DNA from: Crossaster papposus
Taxonomy: Eukaryota; Echinodermata; Asteroidea; Velatida; Solasteridae
DNA: 64,000 nt
Assembly (NCBI GenBank): GCA_037893245.1
Contig: JBAIAA010000349.1
Coordinates: 1,155,324-1,219,323 of the forward strand
Reading direction: 5' to 3'
The notes beneath the pieces are model-generated. The model saw only the letters and a program-made list of their open reading frames with translations, was not told the origin of the DNA and did not search any database. Both the position numbers and the translations under genes were made by a program. Shown here in pieces: positions 1 to 12,465 of this stretch (positions are counted from its first letter, which is position 1; every line of letters starts with the position of its first letter).

Positions 1-3000
1 ACCTTTTCGCATTTGGGAACTTCAACTTCATATTCAAATGACTTGTTTGCTTGTATTTCCGTTTCATGCTGCTCGAGTATCTGCTGCTCACGGCGTAACT
101 CTTCGAGTTTACAAGTCCCCATCTGTATTTGAGGTTGCAAACCTTCTACAGCGGTCTCCAGTCGCTTCCGCTCCTTCAAAACTTCCTTTGTAAGAGACAG
201 GCTCCTCGATTCCAAGCTATTGAGAGCACAGAAGAAGTTCCACATACTCTTCATTCCCATCCGCCAAAACATCTTATCGAAATTGTCTTCGTCGTCAGAA
301 TCCCCACAAGCCTCGTTTCCCTTTTCGTGGTTTACGTTGCTAGCAAAAAGAGCCGAGTTGTTGAACTTAAACATGCTGTCACTGCAAGGAATGTTCGCTT
401 CTCTGACTGCGTCGATAACTGGGGGCTTCTGTCCATCACAGAAAGTGACGAGGAGCAGTATGTTTGTCGATATGTCTTTACCGAAAACAGACAGGATGGA
501 ATCAAAAACATACCGCTGTGTGTGGGTAAGGCGTGCCAGCGAAGACTGAGCAACGAAGCCTATGGCGTCTATGTGATCAATTTTGTGAGCCTCGGAATGA
601 GAGAAGAAATTGCGTATCTGATCAACGATGTCCTTGTCACGCTCAATACCTCTTGTATCCCCAAACCCTGGTGTATCGATAATTGTCAACGTGTAAGGAA
701 CGTTGTGGTGTTTGTTTCCATAGATTGTGTAGGAAGATATGATTTGAGTTTGACTATGTACTTGCGACTGTGTTCCCTCTCCTCGTTGGTCAACTATCTT
801 GAATCGAAACCCATCCTTCCAGTCAACTTTAAGGATATAGTTGATCATCCCATTTATCAGCGTGCTCTTACCCGCGCCAGTAGCACCAACGACCATTATC
901 ACTTTGTGCTGCTGAACCACACCAGATCTCTTACCAAAGCTATAGCTGTAAAACATCCTGTGAGCGGAAACAGACTGTCTATCCAGTGGAACCTTCAAAA
1001 TAGTGGGTGTCCCAGTAGACTCGCATCCCTCTGTGAGTATTTCAGCATTTTCAGCAATTTTCTTAGTATATATGGCAGGCCGGTGAACTTGATCGGTAGC
1101 AATTTCCAGTGGTTCACTTTCCGTACCATTTCCAGCACTGCCGCACTCGGCAGACACCCAAATTCGGTAAGCTTCGTTAGTTCCGAGGTCGTCCAGTGTA
1201 ACCAGACACGAGTCGTCACTTGTGGCTTTTGTAACGTCTTGATTCAGAATGGCGACAGAACTTGATGTCGCTTGTGTGTATCTGATGGAGTAACGCTCAA
1301 TATGTACACCTTTAGCCAGAACGGCCGGCGGATCCCAAGTGATGGTAAGACATGTTTGGGATACTGCGTGCTTCCTTACCTGTGTAGGAGGACCAGCAGG
1401 TGCAGTTGTGCACTGATTACTGATCTCACTCACCTGACTCACACCAACTCGACAAACGGCAGCCACCTGAAACTGGTAGGAAGTCAAAGGTTGCAAGTTT
1501 TGAATGGCGAGTTCTCTTTCTTCGGCTGTTTCTGTGCAGGATTTCTGCCATTCTGACTCTGGCTCCGTTGTTCGGTACTGTACCTTATAGTACTGCACCT
1601 CCGAAACGCCCGTTTCAGGTGGAGACCATTCCAGAGAGATTTCGTCGTGGTTCTTGTTCTTTACGGACGGCTTGCCAGGTTTACTTGGTGGATCGAAATC
1701 TTTTGTTGTAAGAATACCCTCCTCGTACAACATAATTGGAGCCCATGAACTTTCGTTACCGAAACCTGTTATTGTATAAGCAGTTTTGCAGCTACCAGCA
1801 TCCGTATTTGCACGGTAAAACTCTGCAAAATTTCTTGCACTCGATCTTATCTTCACGGAAGCCGATTTGTCAGAGGTCCATCCTGCATGCTTGTCTAGGG
1901 TAGGGGCTGACCTCTCATGAGATTTGAGATCATACTCAGACAAAACCTGCAGGTGTTGTTCCTGACCTTGAAGAGGGAATGTAAAACAGATGACGTTCTC
2001 CACCAGTGGATCTAAGACGAGCTCTTCTAAATCTGCCTGTGTCTTGATGATTGGAATATCCACAAAGAGTTTTTTCATGTAAGACTTCACGACATTCATC
2101 TCCTTCTCTTTGCTTGCGACCCAGTTATTGAGTGGTTCTAAACCAAACGGTGACTGAAGCGACTCTCTGAGAAAATCAGCCAACCCTTGCTCCTCAATAC
2201 CACCCCCTCTGATTGCTGGCAGTGCCCCTGCGAGATATTCCTGTAAAAACAATTGATATTCATGCATATGTTTTTCAAGCGCAGTGAACTTTTTTTGAAA
2301 CTGTGGGAAATCTGTGCAGACATCGGATCTGATCAAGCCATTGCATTTAACCTCAAGGTCCCCAAGTCCCTCAAAGATTGCCTGGAATTGACTGATTAAG
2401 TTAATGCTGATCTGACGAGCAAACGTAGCTGCTTTCTGATCTAACTTAGCTAAGGGATAGAGCCACACCCGCATTGGTACGGCATTTTCTCCGTTCGTGC
2501 CAATCATTGAAGGCAATTTCGTATAGATGGTCACAGCTTCTTGGTACGTTGTGGGGTTATTCTCTATGTTAAAGTCGCCGTGAAATCTACAACGCAAATC
2601 ATCAATTCCCTCTCGCTCATTTGTCTCAAGCGATCCCTCTCCACCCATGTCAATTGAAACCAATTTTTTCACCATACCACTCATTTGGCCCTGCACATCC
2701 TGGATGTTTTCCTCATGCTCACATTCTCTATCAAATACGAAAAATGCCTGCGCCCCATACAGGATACCTGTCACTACATGAGTAGCTGTACCTTGGTCGA
2801 AGACGTCTGGGTGCTGAACATTGTGCGCACCCAGATGCTTCATAGTCAGCTGCTCAAACTTTGTGGTTGTTTTGTAATGCAATGTCAGTCGAGCCTGCTT
2901 ACGGGAAGACTTCTTGTCGTGGAGAAATTTGGCGGAGCCTTGAACTTTTACCAATCCTCCTAGGAAGCTGGCCTTCAATGACGCATCGATGTTGAGGGAG

Positions 3001-3224
3001 GATGCCTTGTCGTCCACTTTGTCTGATGCCATGATGTCAAACTGTGTACTAGGTTGAGGCCGCTCGTCACGATCGTTCTGCAAAACCACTGGGTCCCATA
3101 GAGTCATGCCAGGAACGAGACGGTCTGTACGACAGTCGTACAGCATGCCTAGCTGCATGGGACGACCCAAGGTAGCTACCTCTAGCCCGCCTTGGTCTGC
3201 CATTGTATTGGCTAGCACCTGTGC
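1..3224 (-). CDS. SNTX-family (stonustoxin-like) FN3/GTPase protein, 3' end outside window
   Basis: One frame is open from the ATG at 3203 to the window edge (at least 1067 codons, no stop), so the gene is partial at its C-terminus. It is preceded by a splice acceptor (pyrimidines then ACAG, exon from about 3224), so a 5' UTR exon lies upstream. Visible order: an N-terminal block with LGRPMQLGMLYDCRTD, typical of SNTX-like proteins; a helical middle with a thioredoxin-like SNTX segment; two fibronectin type III domains at about residues 505-600 and 600-690; a P-loop GATGAGKST at about 770-780; a switch/Walker B-like DTPGFGDT near 845; then a Glu/Lys-rich coiled-coil start near 1020. Known: this architecture occurs in large expanded families in marine invertebrates and fish. 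Only the fish venom members are toxins, and nothing here indicates venom use. Inferred: a cytosolic GTP-binding protein of unknown role. The fold calls are by motif recognition only. Confidence 0.85.
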
Positions 3225-3240
3225 CTGTATGATAAAAAAA

Positions 3241-4425
3241 TCATAACACTAGAAATGGGCATGATGTGATTTTGCATTCAAAGCCGACACAGTCAGTGTA
3301 TAGCAGGATGTGGCTTCAACTAAAGATTTTCAAAATCCCATCCAAATGCTCAAAATTCACATTCACATCCAAAATTCACATCCTCGCTAAGAGGAGGGGT
3401 TTGCCTCGGTGTTCCTGGTAGCGCCGAGAGCGTCATTTAATGGCGGATACGTACGCTTTACAAATGTCCATTATTATTATTAAAAATGTATGCGCACGAT
3501 AAAGAAGCGATCCAGAAATATTACAAACTAGAGATATATTGACCCTTCTTCCTAGGGTCCTTATAGAGGCTCTGTTTATAAATGAGGGGTAATATCGGCG
3601 CCCTCTTACCCGACTTCAATGTAAATGTCTGGTTCCTGCTTTTAAATTTTTAACACATTTAGGCCTATGGCCAAACCACTTTATTTGTGTATTGTTATAT
3701 GTCTGTATTTTTTTCGGACACCGGCGGCTATTGGCAGTGTTAACAGTTTGCACGGCATTGGCAGGGGATCTCGAGCAGACAGTGACGGGCAGGAATTTTT
3801 TATTACATAATTAGGGGCGATTAAATGGCCAAAAATACTGAATACTGTAGTGATAGCCCGTGCAACGGTATACAGATCCGAGCAACGATAGGTTATAATT
3901 TGGAAGTTGCAAAAGTGCTTGGTTTGATCACTGTAACCCACCCATTCCGAATAGCCACATTAAAGAAAAGGCACTGCACAAGTTCTTAATGAAAATGCAA
4001 TTAGAAGAGTCAGCGAAAAGACAAAGCAGTCTCATTGGTTTACGGGTATCAATTAATGAATGAGGAACGCAGGGCGTAATACCAGCAACATTGAATTGGT
4101 ACCACACATGAAGTACAGTTACCAGATGAAAAGCGCCCTCATACGACCGCACACGGAGCCCATAGTCTTTAATGTTATAATTTCATAGGAAACATTGGAG
4201 ATGTCATGTTTAGAGATGGAATCTGGATCTTACGTTTTGACTGTGTTGTCCCCCGACTTGCCTTTGGTTTCGTCTGAATAGACCCTTCGGCACCTAGCCT
4301 ATAGGACCAAGTAATACAAAAAGGGAAAAGGCTTAAAAATTTTGGCAAATAATCTTTAGGCAGCAGAACAAAGTAACATTTATTTGGAGCGCTCTGTGGC
4401 ATATTCCCAATAAGAGTACACTTTT
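3241..4425. other. Intergenic or 5' intron of the SNTX-type gene, no gene seen
   Basis: This AT-rich stretch follows the acceptor of the SNTX-type exon and probably includes its first intron. Short open frames on the minus strand at 3681-3941 and 3928-4152 show no domain, no start context and no splice logic. I see no RNA gene. Confidence 0.5.
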
Positions 4426-4632
4426 ATGAAGCAAGATAAAGGAAGAGGGAACCTCTCTTTTTGTTTTGGTCATTGTGTTCCAGGAATCTCAGGAATTATT
4501 TTCAGTTATCTAGGGATGTGTTAGGTAACAATAGTTTGTAATGTGTATATGGTATAGAAACAAAACAAACGAAGGGGGGGGGGGGGTCCACTTTGCCTTA
4601 AATCGTGCTGGGTATGATTACATCAGATGAAT
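4426..4632. repeat. Old copy of the poly-C/poly-G hAT-like MITE
   Basis: This is a diverged relative of the elements at 4965-5158 and 14742-14951. It shares GAAGCA-GATA at the left, the internal CATTGTGTTCC-GGAATCTCAGGAATT block, and ATCGTGCTGGGTAT at the right. It also carries a G run (4577-4588) near one end. Confidence 0.6.
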
Positions 4633-4964
4633 AAGGAAATTTCTGCAGGTTTGCGTGTGTATAATGATATTAATTACCATTTGGCCAGTAATTTAAAGTT
4701 GGTGTGTCAGATTTTCTTTTCGAAACGAATTTTGATGGAATATAATGTACCCTATTTAACGAAGAAATGTGCTTGTTTGTATTGGTAAGCTTTTCTACAG
4801 TTTTAGAAAATGTGGTAAAAAATTAATAAACTTGTTTTTTCATTGCTCACATTGTGCGCTTCAGTTCAGTAAGTGTTTAGTGAAAACTCATAAATATTCA
4901 TATAGTGACGTCCCAGTATATTTATGCTAATTTATTTATGCTAATTTAGGCCATTGACAGGTAG

Positions 4965-5158
4965 ACATATGAAGCACGATATGTGGCAGAGAAACCCCCC
5001 CCCCCCCCCCTCTTTTGTGTTGACCATTGTGTTCCCGGAATCTCAGGAATTATTTTTAGGTTTCAAGGGGGGATGGGTTAGGTTACAATAGTGTTGAGTG
5101 TGTATAAGGTATAGGGATAATAGGGGGGTATCCCTCTGCCACATATCGTGCTAGGTAT
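4965..5158. mobile_element. hAT-like MITE with 8-bp target duplication
   Basis: The element is 194 bp. Inverted ends contain AGCACGATATGTGGCAGAG at the left and its complement at the right. It is flanked by the direct repeat ACAGGTAG at 4957-4964 and 5159-5166. An 8-bp duplication fits the hAT superfamily. A C homopolymer of about 16 lies just inside the left end. No coding capacity, so it would depend on a transposase supplied elsewhere. Confidence 0.8.
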
Positions 5159-5551
5159 ACAGGTAGCAAGTTCGCGCCGCAATCATGGTACGTGTGTGCA
5201 GACGCACATGTTGGTTTGACCGTACATTCCATTATACACAGCACACGAATCCACATACGTAGCTGTACAATGTTCTAGCCTCCACCTAGTTATATGGACA
5301 GGTTCTTTTGTTTGAAAAAAAACCCAGACCGAGTAGTGGGGATATTTCGAGTCCCCAGCGCGTTGAGTCTAACGTACGCCGTACAATACACGCAATGACC
5401 TTCGATAACATCGTCTTGTGTAACCCTATCATTACCGCGAGCGCCACCTGGGCTCAAAATTGCATGGACGTTCGCAACCAAAGAGCCTGTATGTCCCCCA
5501 TTATAAAGGTCGTTACGTGACCAGCGTTCTTTGTTAGCACAAGCCGATATT

Positions 5552-5708
5552 GCTTACAACTGAAATGTCGACAGCGCCCTCACCTGTGGCAGCTGTGTGG
5601 TTTATTTTTGCTATTGGTTTCAAACTGGTTCAAAAGGACGCGCGCGTGCATGCGATCACTAGCAGTTTGCGTCCAACGCCACTTAGCTGCCACCATGGCC
5701 GAAAACGC
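5552..5708 (+). repeat. Truncated duplicate of the 6006 gene start region
   Basis: This segment is near-identical to 5857-6020, including the promoter-proximal sequence, the ATG at 5696 and the first five codons (MAENA). It then breaks at GCTGCATG and joins a copied piece of the SNTX-type gene. The ATG here leads into foreign sequence, so the copy is a broken gene start. Confidence 0.75.
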
Positions 5709-5858
5709 TGCATGAGACGACCCAAGGTAGCTAGCTCTAGCCCGCCTTGGTCTGCCATTGTAATGGCTAGCACCTGTGCATGTATGGAAAAATATCATAA
5801 CACTAGAAATGGGCATGATGTGATTTTGCATTCAAAGCCGACACAGTCAGTGTATAGC
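5707..5858 (-). pseudogene. Duplicated fragment of SNTX-type gene exon start plus intron
   Basis: The segment matches 3152-3304 almost base for base. It contains the complement of the first codons of the SNTX-type gene (ATG site and the LEVATLGRP region), the splice acceptor and about 80 bp of the upstream intron. It lies in the same orientation as the parent. GCTGCATG is shared at the left breakpoint. It carries too little of the exon to encode anything. Confidence 0.85.
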
Positions 5859-6005
5859 TTGCAACTGAAATGTCGACAGCGCCCTCACCTGTGGCAGCTG
5901 TGTGGTTTATTATTGCTATTGGTTTCAAACTGGTTCAAAAGGACGCGCGTGTGCATGCATGCGATCACTAGCAGTTTGTGCAACCAACGCCACTTAGCTG
6001 CCATC

Positions 6006-6157
6006 ATGGCCGAAAACGCTTCCAAGATTTTGGAGGAAATCTTCGCAGATAGCGGTTCAGATATGTCCGATGATGAATCTTCTGTAGCAACATCTGACGA
6101 AAGTGATGAAAATGCAAGACAAGCCTCTTCAACTTCGTCTGGGAAGCCAAATTACAG
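6006..6157 (+). CDS. Putative first coding exon, acidic Ser/Asp/Glu-rich N-terminus
   Basis: The ATG lies in a good initiation context (CATCATGG). It opens 50 codons plus two bases and ends at CAG followed by GTAGGG, a plausible splice donor at 6158. The peptide starts MAENASKILEEIF and continues as an acidic Ser/Asp/Glu-rich stretch with SDMSDDESS. The family is not recognised. Acidic Ser-rich N-termini of this kind occur in domesticated transposase proteins (for example piggyBac-derived) and in many nuclear proteins, so this could be either a host gene or a transposon gene. No downstream exon was found before 9600. The upstream 150 bp is duplicated at 5552-5708. Confidence 0.4.
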
Positions 6158-9100
6158 GTAGGGTCGGGAGGTTACTAAAAACACACCGTTTAACTTGGCC
6201 ATTATTGAAATGTTTCGCATCCGACATTCATAGGCTACTTGTAATGTAAGCTTTGCTTTTTGATGACCTTTTGCAGGGAAAATCATCAAAAGCACTGAAT
6301 GTTTCAGTTTGCATTGCATAATCTGATGGAATCCAATTAGAAATTGATGAAAATATTGATTTGTTATTGATTTATTTATTTTTTTATTGATTTAAAAAAA
6401 AAAAAGTTGTTTGTTTGTTTAGATATTCTTAACTTTCTATTGATTGTAAAGTTTTATCTATTTTTATATAATAATCTTTAAAAAAAGAGATTTTATTTCA
6501 TGAGTTTTTATTTTATTAAAAAAGGAGACTTATTTCAGTGGAAACACTAGATACGAGCATCCACAAACAGCATTGTAAGGACAGTTTGTCATTAAAGGTA
6601 ATACAACATTTTGCGACCACCAACCCCCCCTAAAAACCTCCCCCCCCAAAAAAAAACACAAAAAACACACAAAAAACACCACAACAACAAAACAAGAAAA
6701 AAACTACTTAATTAAATGAATGACCATATTTGAAAGTCACGAATGGTCTCGAGCATCCTGTGAAATCAGGGCACCTGGTGTGCTGTTCTGTTTTAACAAA
6801 ACTGATATTGTTTAGCAATTTCCAAAGATGATTTGCCAAACGGCGTCCCTAAAAATACTAAACCCAGGATTATTCCGTTTGACCCGACCCCCCCCCCAAA
6901 AAAAAAAAAGAGAAGCTAATGTTGTATACTACCCTTAAAAGAAAATATGCCGTGAAATGAATAGTGTCCCATTAACCTTCATTTGAACTTTTAACTGCAT
7001 CCATAGTGTACCCATTTTGTATGTTTGTGCAATTACCTTCACATTCCGGATTTTTTTCATTTTGAATAAAATCTAAGTAAATCTAAGTATTTTCGAAGAA
7101 AAACTTCTCACTCCTAAATTAGTGTTTCTTCATCAGATTTACTCTTCTTGGTAGTCGTCAAGTCATATTAAGGGCAAAAAAGTGGGGGTGAGATATGGAA
7201 TTCTTTCCACCCCTTCTAAAAAAACTTCTCGCAGGCCAATAATAATTAATCTAATAGTCATTGCTTTGGGGGTACTGTCAATCCATTATGATTCAACACC
7301 ACTTCAAAGAAGAGTGGCCTTTCATTACTTTGCCTTGCGAGGGCGCTATACACTAAAACTTGGCAAAAAGTGCTTGGTCACTTACTGGTCATATCATGTA
7401 TATTACTGTGGTAACCAAAGCATAGTGACAAAATATGCCTTGGTACTGAAAGGGTTAACTGCTCTAATCGCAGCGCGTGACCTCTATACATAATTCAACA
7501 CGGAGGTCAAAAGCATAATGACGCTTGCGCCCTGAAGGAAGTTTGTGTTTTAGAAATGAGCTTGTTAGTTGGCGCGCGATATAGTAAATGTAAATGTACA
7601 TGTACAATGTACATCGCGGCAATAAAGCGTACGGTACAACGGCTTCGATGAAGCCAGGCCCATCGATTGCCGCTTCGTCCACTGGGTCCGACATTTTTTC
7701 ACTAAACAACGCTATAACAACAACGCACGCAACGCGCTCATATCACATGGCCTATTTTATATTATGTCCACACGTCGCTTGTAGAAAATCACGGGAGCCG
7801 CAAAACCACGTACAAAAATTCTGCGACATATGTCACTCACAACGTTTGATTTCGATATTTTTTTTTTTGTAGTCTATAGTTGTATATTAAGTCATGCATC
7901 AATTATTTGTTGAGTACAAATAAGTCTAAAAGTCTCCAGTATTAACAAATCTGCCAAAGACTGAACGTATGTTTTTTCCTAGTTCCGGATTGCGCGTAAA
8001 ATACATGCATCAACTACACGCGCGCAAGCGATTTCATATGACGTGTTCTGTGGTGTGATCGGTCAAAGTTAATCGCCACACACGTTACGGTCGCGAGTGT
8101 ACACGTACAAAACATTTCGAAACATTTCCTTGCAAGTCCTCTTTTTAAACTTTATTGGAAGTGGAAGTACATGAAATTTATTTTTAACTGTATTTATATA
8201 AATTAACGAATACTTTATCATAAATATAGGCTTGATTCGGTTTGGTTCTAGCGTGATTATTTTTCATGTACGAAGCAGTTTTTTACCCGATCCGGAATCG
8301 GTTAAACCGATCCGCAACTAGGAAAAGTGATGTCGGTACTTTTGACGTCGTATTTTCAAAATAAGAAGAGCATAAATATAGAAACAAAAACTGTAGTTTC
8401 TCCATCACTCAAAATAAACTACTTAACCTATTTCATTTGTATTTTGAGGATTAGACTTGCCGAAAGCAGCCTGAATATTTATTTTGCGATCCGGAACTAG
8501 GAAAACGTCTGTATTGTGGCGGCTTGCTACCGACGGCAACCCGGAGTCGTCCTCGGCCGACGTCAGCGAGCAGTCAAGACTGTAGGCGCGCCTACATGTA
8601 CTAGTAAGAGGGCCAAGGGGAGTACCACCAGGCGCAGTATAGTATGGCACCACATTTAAACATCAGAGACCCTTCTATAGAGTTAGCACACCGACACACG
8701 CACACAGGCAGGGGTATAGAGGGGATGGGTGGATTAACGATCAATCAGGCACAGGATTCTGTTCTCATGATTAGCACTTATTTAGTCTATTCAAATCACA
8801 ATCATAGGTGGCAGTTATAAAATAGGTGTATACGCGCAGGCGCCTATGAATATGAACGGTAGGTTGTTAAACCTTGGAACTTGGAAGGTGTCCCTAACCA
8901 AATTAAAAGTGTGTCCCGCACTTGTTGTTTAACGTCCACTCACCACTCAGCGCTGCCTGATACCGTGGACGGGGTACCTCCCGATTGCTCTCCCCTCTCG
9001 TAATAAGCTTTACACTCGAGTGATTTTCCTTGTCCTTAGCGCAGTCGACTACACAAAGTCACAGCTAGCTATAGACAGCTAGCTTGAACAGCTAGAAAAT

Positions 9101-9607
9101 CCCGTGCGCGCTCGCAGGGTGCACCACCCTAATTGAAAGGAGAATTTCTACGCGAGGTCATTTGCATGAAATGTGCCCCCACAATTTCTTTTGAAAAAGA
9201 ATGCCGTTTGGTGAAAGAAATGGTGGGATTGGGTAAATATAGCATAGAATCAACTCCCTGGTTTTTGAGCTTCAATCTGAGGGCAGACTTGACAAAATTA
9301 CGGTTGAAAAATGGGTCCTAATTGCCCTAGAATGTGGAGGGATGCCATTTGTAAAATGGCTGCTTTCAGGCTCGGGAAGTATCACTTTTCGGAAGGTGAG
9401 TTTCTTTTGGTGTGAATATTAAAAAATGTAATCGGCTAACCTACTAAAAATTGAAAAGAAACTGAAAGATAAAGACCAAGACAATAATCTGATTGTTGTT
9501 TGATAAACCCCAGTGATGTCGGTGTGCATGAAACTTGGTCCTAAACATTGTTGATTTTACACTGTTTTCAATGGGACTTGAATTAGGCCAGTGCACCCCG
9601 CACGCGT
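6158..9607. other. Intergenic or intronic, no supported gene
   Basis: The sequence is AT-rich with A and C homopolymers (6604-6670, 6887-6910) and an ATGTACATGTACAT-type palindrome near 7590-7610. Open frames at 7182-7493, 7464-7709 and 8423-8653 show no recognisable domain. If 6006-6157 is a first exon, part of this is its intron. Confidence 0.5.
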
Positions 9608-12465
9608 ATTATTGGCTTTTTCGCAATTTTGCGAAAACGCCTTTGTTTTTGTTCTGATTTTTTTTTTTTTCTTTTAGTAACCTAAACTCCATAGACTTTG
9701 TACACGTTTTTTTGCACAAGTACTTTTAGCAGAGAACAAAGTCGTATTTCCATAAAACTTAACCCAGGTGAAGACCCTATAGTAAGCTCGTGCCTAGCAG
9801 ACATACGTCATGGTGACGTCATCAGGGGTCACGTGACGTCATCTTAAAGGTGCAATTAATTTAATCTTTGAAAATCAATAACAAATCAACCGCAAAAGAC
9901 CGAAACTTGATTTTTGTGGCAATAGATAGAATAATCCAGGATCTTAATTTTATCTCGTGTGCGTGAAATCACGTGACCCTTCCTTCCGGTCTAAACCGGA
10001 AGTGCCTTATAATTTAAAACTGAAAAATGATATGAACTTACTTTCAACGCTGTTAGTGTCTGGCTAGATTGTATTTAACAACAAAAATACCGGCATAACA
10101 TGTTATAGCGCCCTCTAGCGGCAAGTTGAAAAATGGTTAAAATGAATAATCTGTTGATGTGTGTGGCAAAGTTTGCGGAAATCACTTTATAACCGGTGTA
10201 TTTAATCAGCTTCATGCTAGGAACAAGTCGACGAGAAGAACAAATTATGACGTCACCAGACCGGAAGTTACAATGAAAAGACTTCTTTTCCTTTGAAAAT
10301 TCCTAAAAAATTAAACCTGACAGATATAATCTTGATTTTTGTTCTAAAGGTTAGTGTAAAAGTAGTTCTCGAACTTTCCTGTGTTTTTTGGCAAAAAACG
10401 AACTTGGACATACCCTGCGGCACCCTTGAAATTTAATCGTTTTGGCCTAGGCGCATAAAGCATTGACCCCTTATATGTGCATGGCACACATATAATAGGG
10501 GTGTACATGCTTGTATGTACGTACGTATACACTGATAGTGTACTATGCATTGAGCGAATGTATCACTACTGACATCGTACGTGCATGCAAATGTACGCTC
10601 ACCCAAGAGGACACTAGCCGCCAACAAGCGAAACAGGATGACGTCATCAAATTGCCTATGGGGAAGGGCGCCGTGTGCGACAGGTAGGTAAACAGGCTCT
10701 CTGCTACGCAGAATCCAATCCCATAGACTTTGTAAACGTTGTTTGCACAATTCCAAGCACTTTTAACGAAAAACAAAGTCGTATTTCCATAAAACTTAAC
10801 CCAGGTGAAGACCCTATAGTAAACTTGTGTCTCGCAGACATACGTCATGGTTACGTCGTCAGGGGTCACGTGACGTCATCTTAAAGGTGCAATTGATTTA
10901 ATCTTTAAAAATAAATAACAAATCAACCACAAAAGACCGAAACTTGATTTTTGTGGCAATAGATAGAATAATCCAGAACCTTCATTTTATCTCGTGTGCG
11001 TAAAATCACGTGACCCTTCCTTTCGGTCCAAACTGGAAGTGCCTCATAATTTGAAAGTGAAAAATGATATGAACTTACTTTCAACGATGTTAGTTTCTGG
11101 CTAGAATAAACTTTTCCAAAAAAAATCAGGCGACGTCATAATATGTTATAGCGCCCTCTAGCGGCAGGTTGAAAAATGGTTAAAATGAATAATCTGTTGA
11201 TGTGTGTGGCAAAGTTTGCTGAAACCACTTTATAACCGGTGTATATAATCAGCTTCATGCTTAGACCATATTGGGAAGGAGAAATATTTATGACGTCACC
11301 AAACCGGAAGTTACAATGAAAAATCCTTTAAACCTTAAAGGTAGTATACACCATTGGTCATTGCTTGAATTATCACGAATGAGTAGATTTGGGGGGTTGT
11401 ATTTATAGTAAATATCGTTTAACTGAGCTGTCCGAAGTTTTAGAATCATGGATGCCGAGAAAAGCACAAAAAACAGCGGTTTTTTTCAACCGGCTTCGAG
11501 CAGTTATTCTTATGTTATCTTTGTTTTTTCGCGCTCGCCGTCCGGCGATCGCGAATTTTTCATTATAAAATTCTATTTTTCGGAAGTATTACAGGATATC
11601 TAGCGCAATCATTTTGCTGGATGCCCAGAATCAACATTTACTTCCAGATGAGTAAGATATTTCTTAATAATTCGGTAGTAAATATTTTCGATATCTGCAA
11701 ATGGTGTATACTACCTTTAAACAATCGCTTAAAAATCACCCGCTATAGATATAATCCAGATTTTTGCATCAGATAGCAAAGTAAAGACAGCTCTCGAGCT
11801 TTCTGTTAATTACGTCACGATGACGTCATCAAATGTCAGATTACAAGCAACCAAATATTTCTAGATTTAATCTTTGAAAATCAATATAAAATCAACTGTA
11901 AGAGATCTGATTTAGATTTTTAAGGGAATTGATAGATTAATCCATGGTCTTCATAATTTGTATTACATGCAAAAAAACTGACCCTTCCTTCCGGTCCAAA
12001 CCGGAAGTGCATTATAATTTAAAAGTGGAAAACGATGTGAACTTACTTTCAACGATGTTAGGCGCTGGCTAGGTTGTAAGTAACAAACAAGTTAACGGTG
12101 ACTTCTTAAAATGTTATAGCGCCCTCTAGCGGCATGTTGACAAATGTTACGTCATATTACGATTATATTTGAATTATTACGTTTTTCGACCTTTAAGTCA
12201 TATCTCAGCAACGAAACGTGCTAACATAACACGTTTGTATTGTTAGGTGATAGATAGTTGCACAAAAAGTTCACAAACGTGTGACGTCATCGTTTTAATC
12301 AGTTTTGATTCATTTTAATCTGTTTAAATTAACTTAAATTCGTTTTCGATGATTTTAAATTATTTTGATGGTATAAAAGTTCAATTTTTGAAAAATTTAA
12401 TCTAAAAAATTGCGAAAGCGAAAAAGCCCTATGTTCTGTTCCTCGAACAGACGTAGTTCTAGTTA
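9608..12465. repeat. Modular interspersed repeat with repeated TGACGTCA sites
   Basis: The left end is GGCTTTTTCGCAATTTTGCG and the right end is a GCGAAAAAGCCC box followed by the hairpin TCTGTTC-CTC-GAACAGA. The same two ends bound an inverted copy at 61115-62092. Inside, a module of about 650 bp occurs at 9680-10330 and again at 10723-11336, with a partial third at 11760-12150. Each module carries TGACGTCA palindromes, CACGTGAC, CCGGAAG and a GCGCCCTCTAGCGGCA box. A TTAA-flanked MITE interrupts it at 11335-11720. It has no coding capacity. The right hairpin followed by CTAG resembles a Helitron 3' end, but the left end does not, so the class is open. Confidence 0.75.
11335..11720. mobile_element. 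TTAA-flanked MITE, copy 1
   Basis: Perfect inverted ends: TTAA then AGGTAGTATACACCATT at the left, and the complement then TTAA at the right. The TTAA target site is typical of piggyBac-type transposition. A related copy lies at 46529-47113 and a diverged one at 33520-33763. The internal block GGATGCCGAGAAAAGCA and the CTAGCGCAATCATTTTGCTGG box are shared. Non-coding. Confidence 0.75.

Noticed and set aside
129..1265. A 378-codon plus-strand open frame
   Set aside because: It is antisense to the SNTX-type exon, whose minus-strand frame has clear FN3 and GTPase motifs. The plus-strand translation has no recognisable domain.
7464..7709. Minus-strand frame beginning MSDPVDEAAIDGPGF, possible first exon
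   Set aside because: The first 27 residues look coding-like and the ATG context is fair, but the frame runs into (TA)n low-complexity sequence, no clear donor was found and no downstream exon was recognised.
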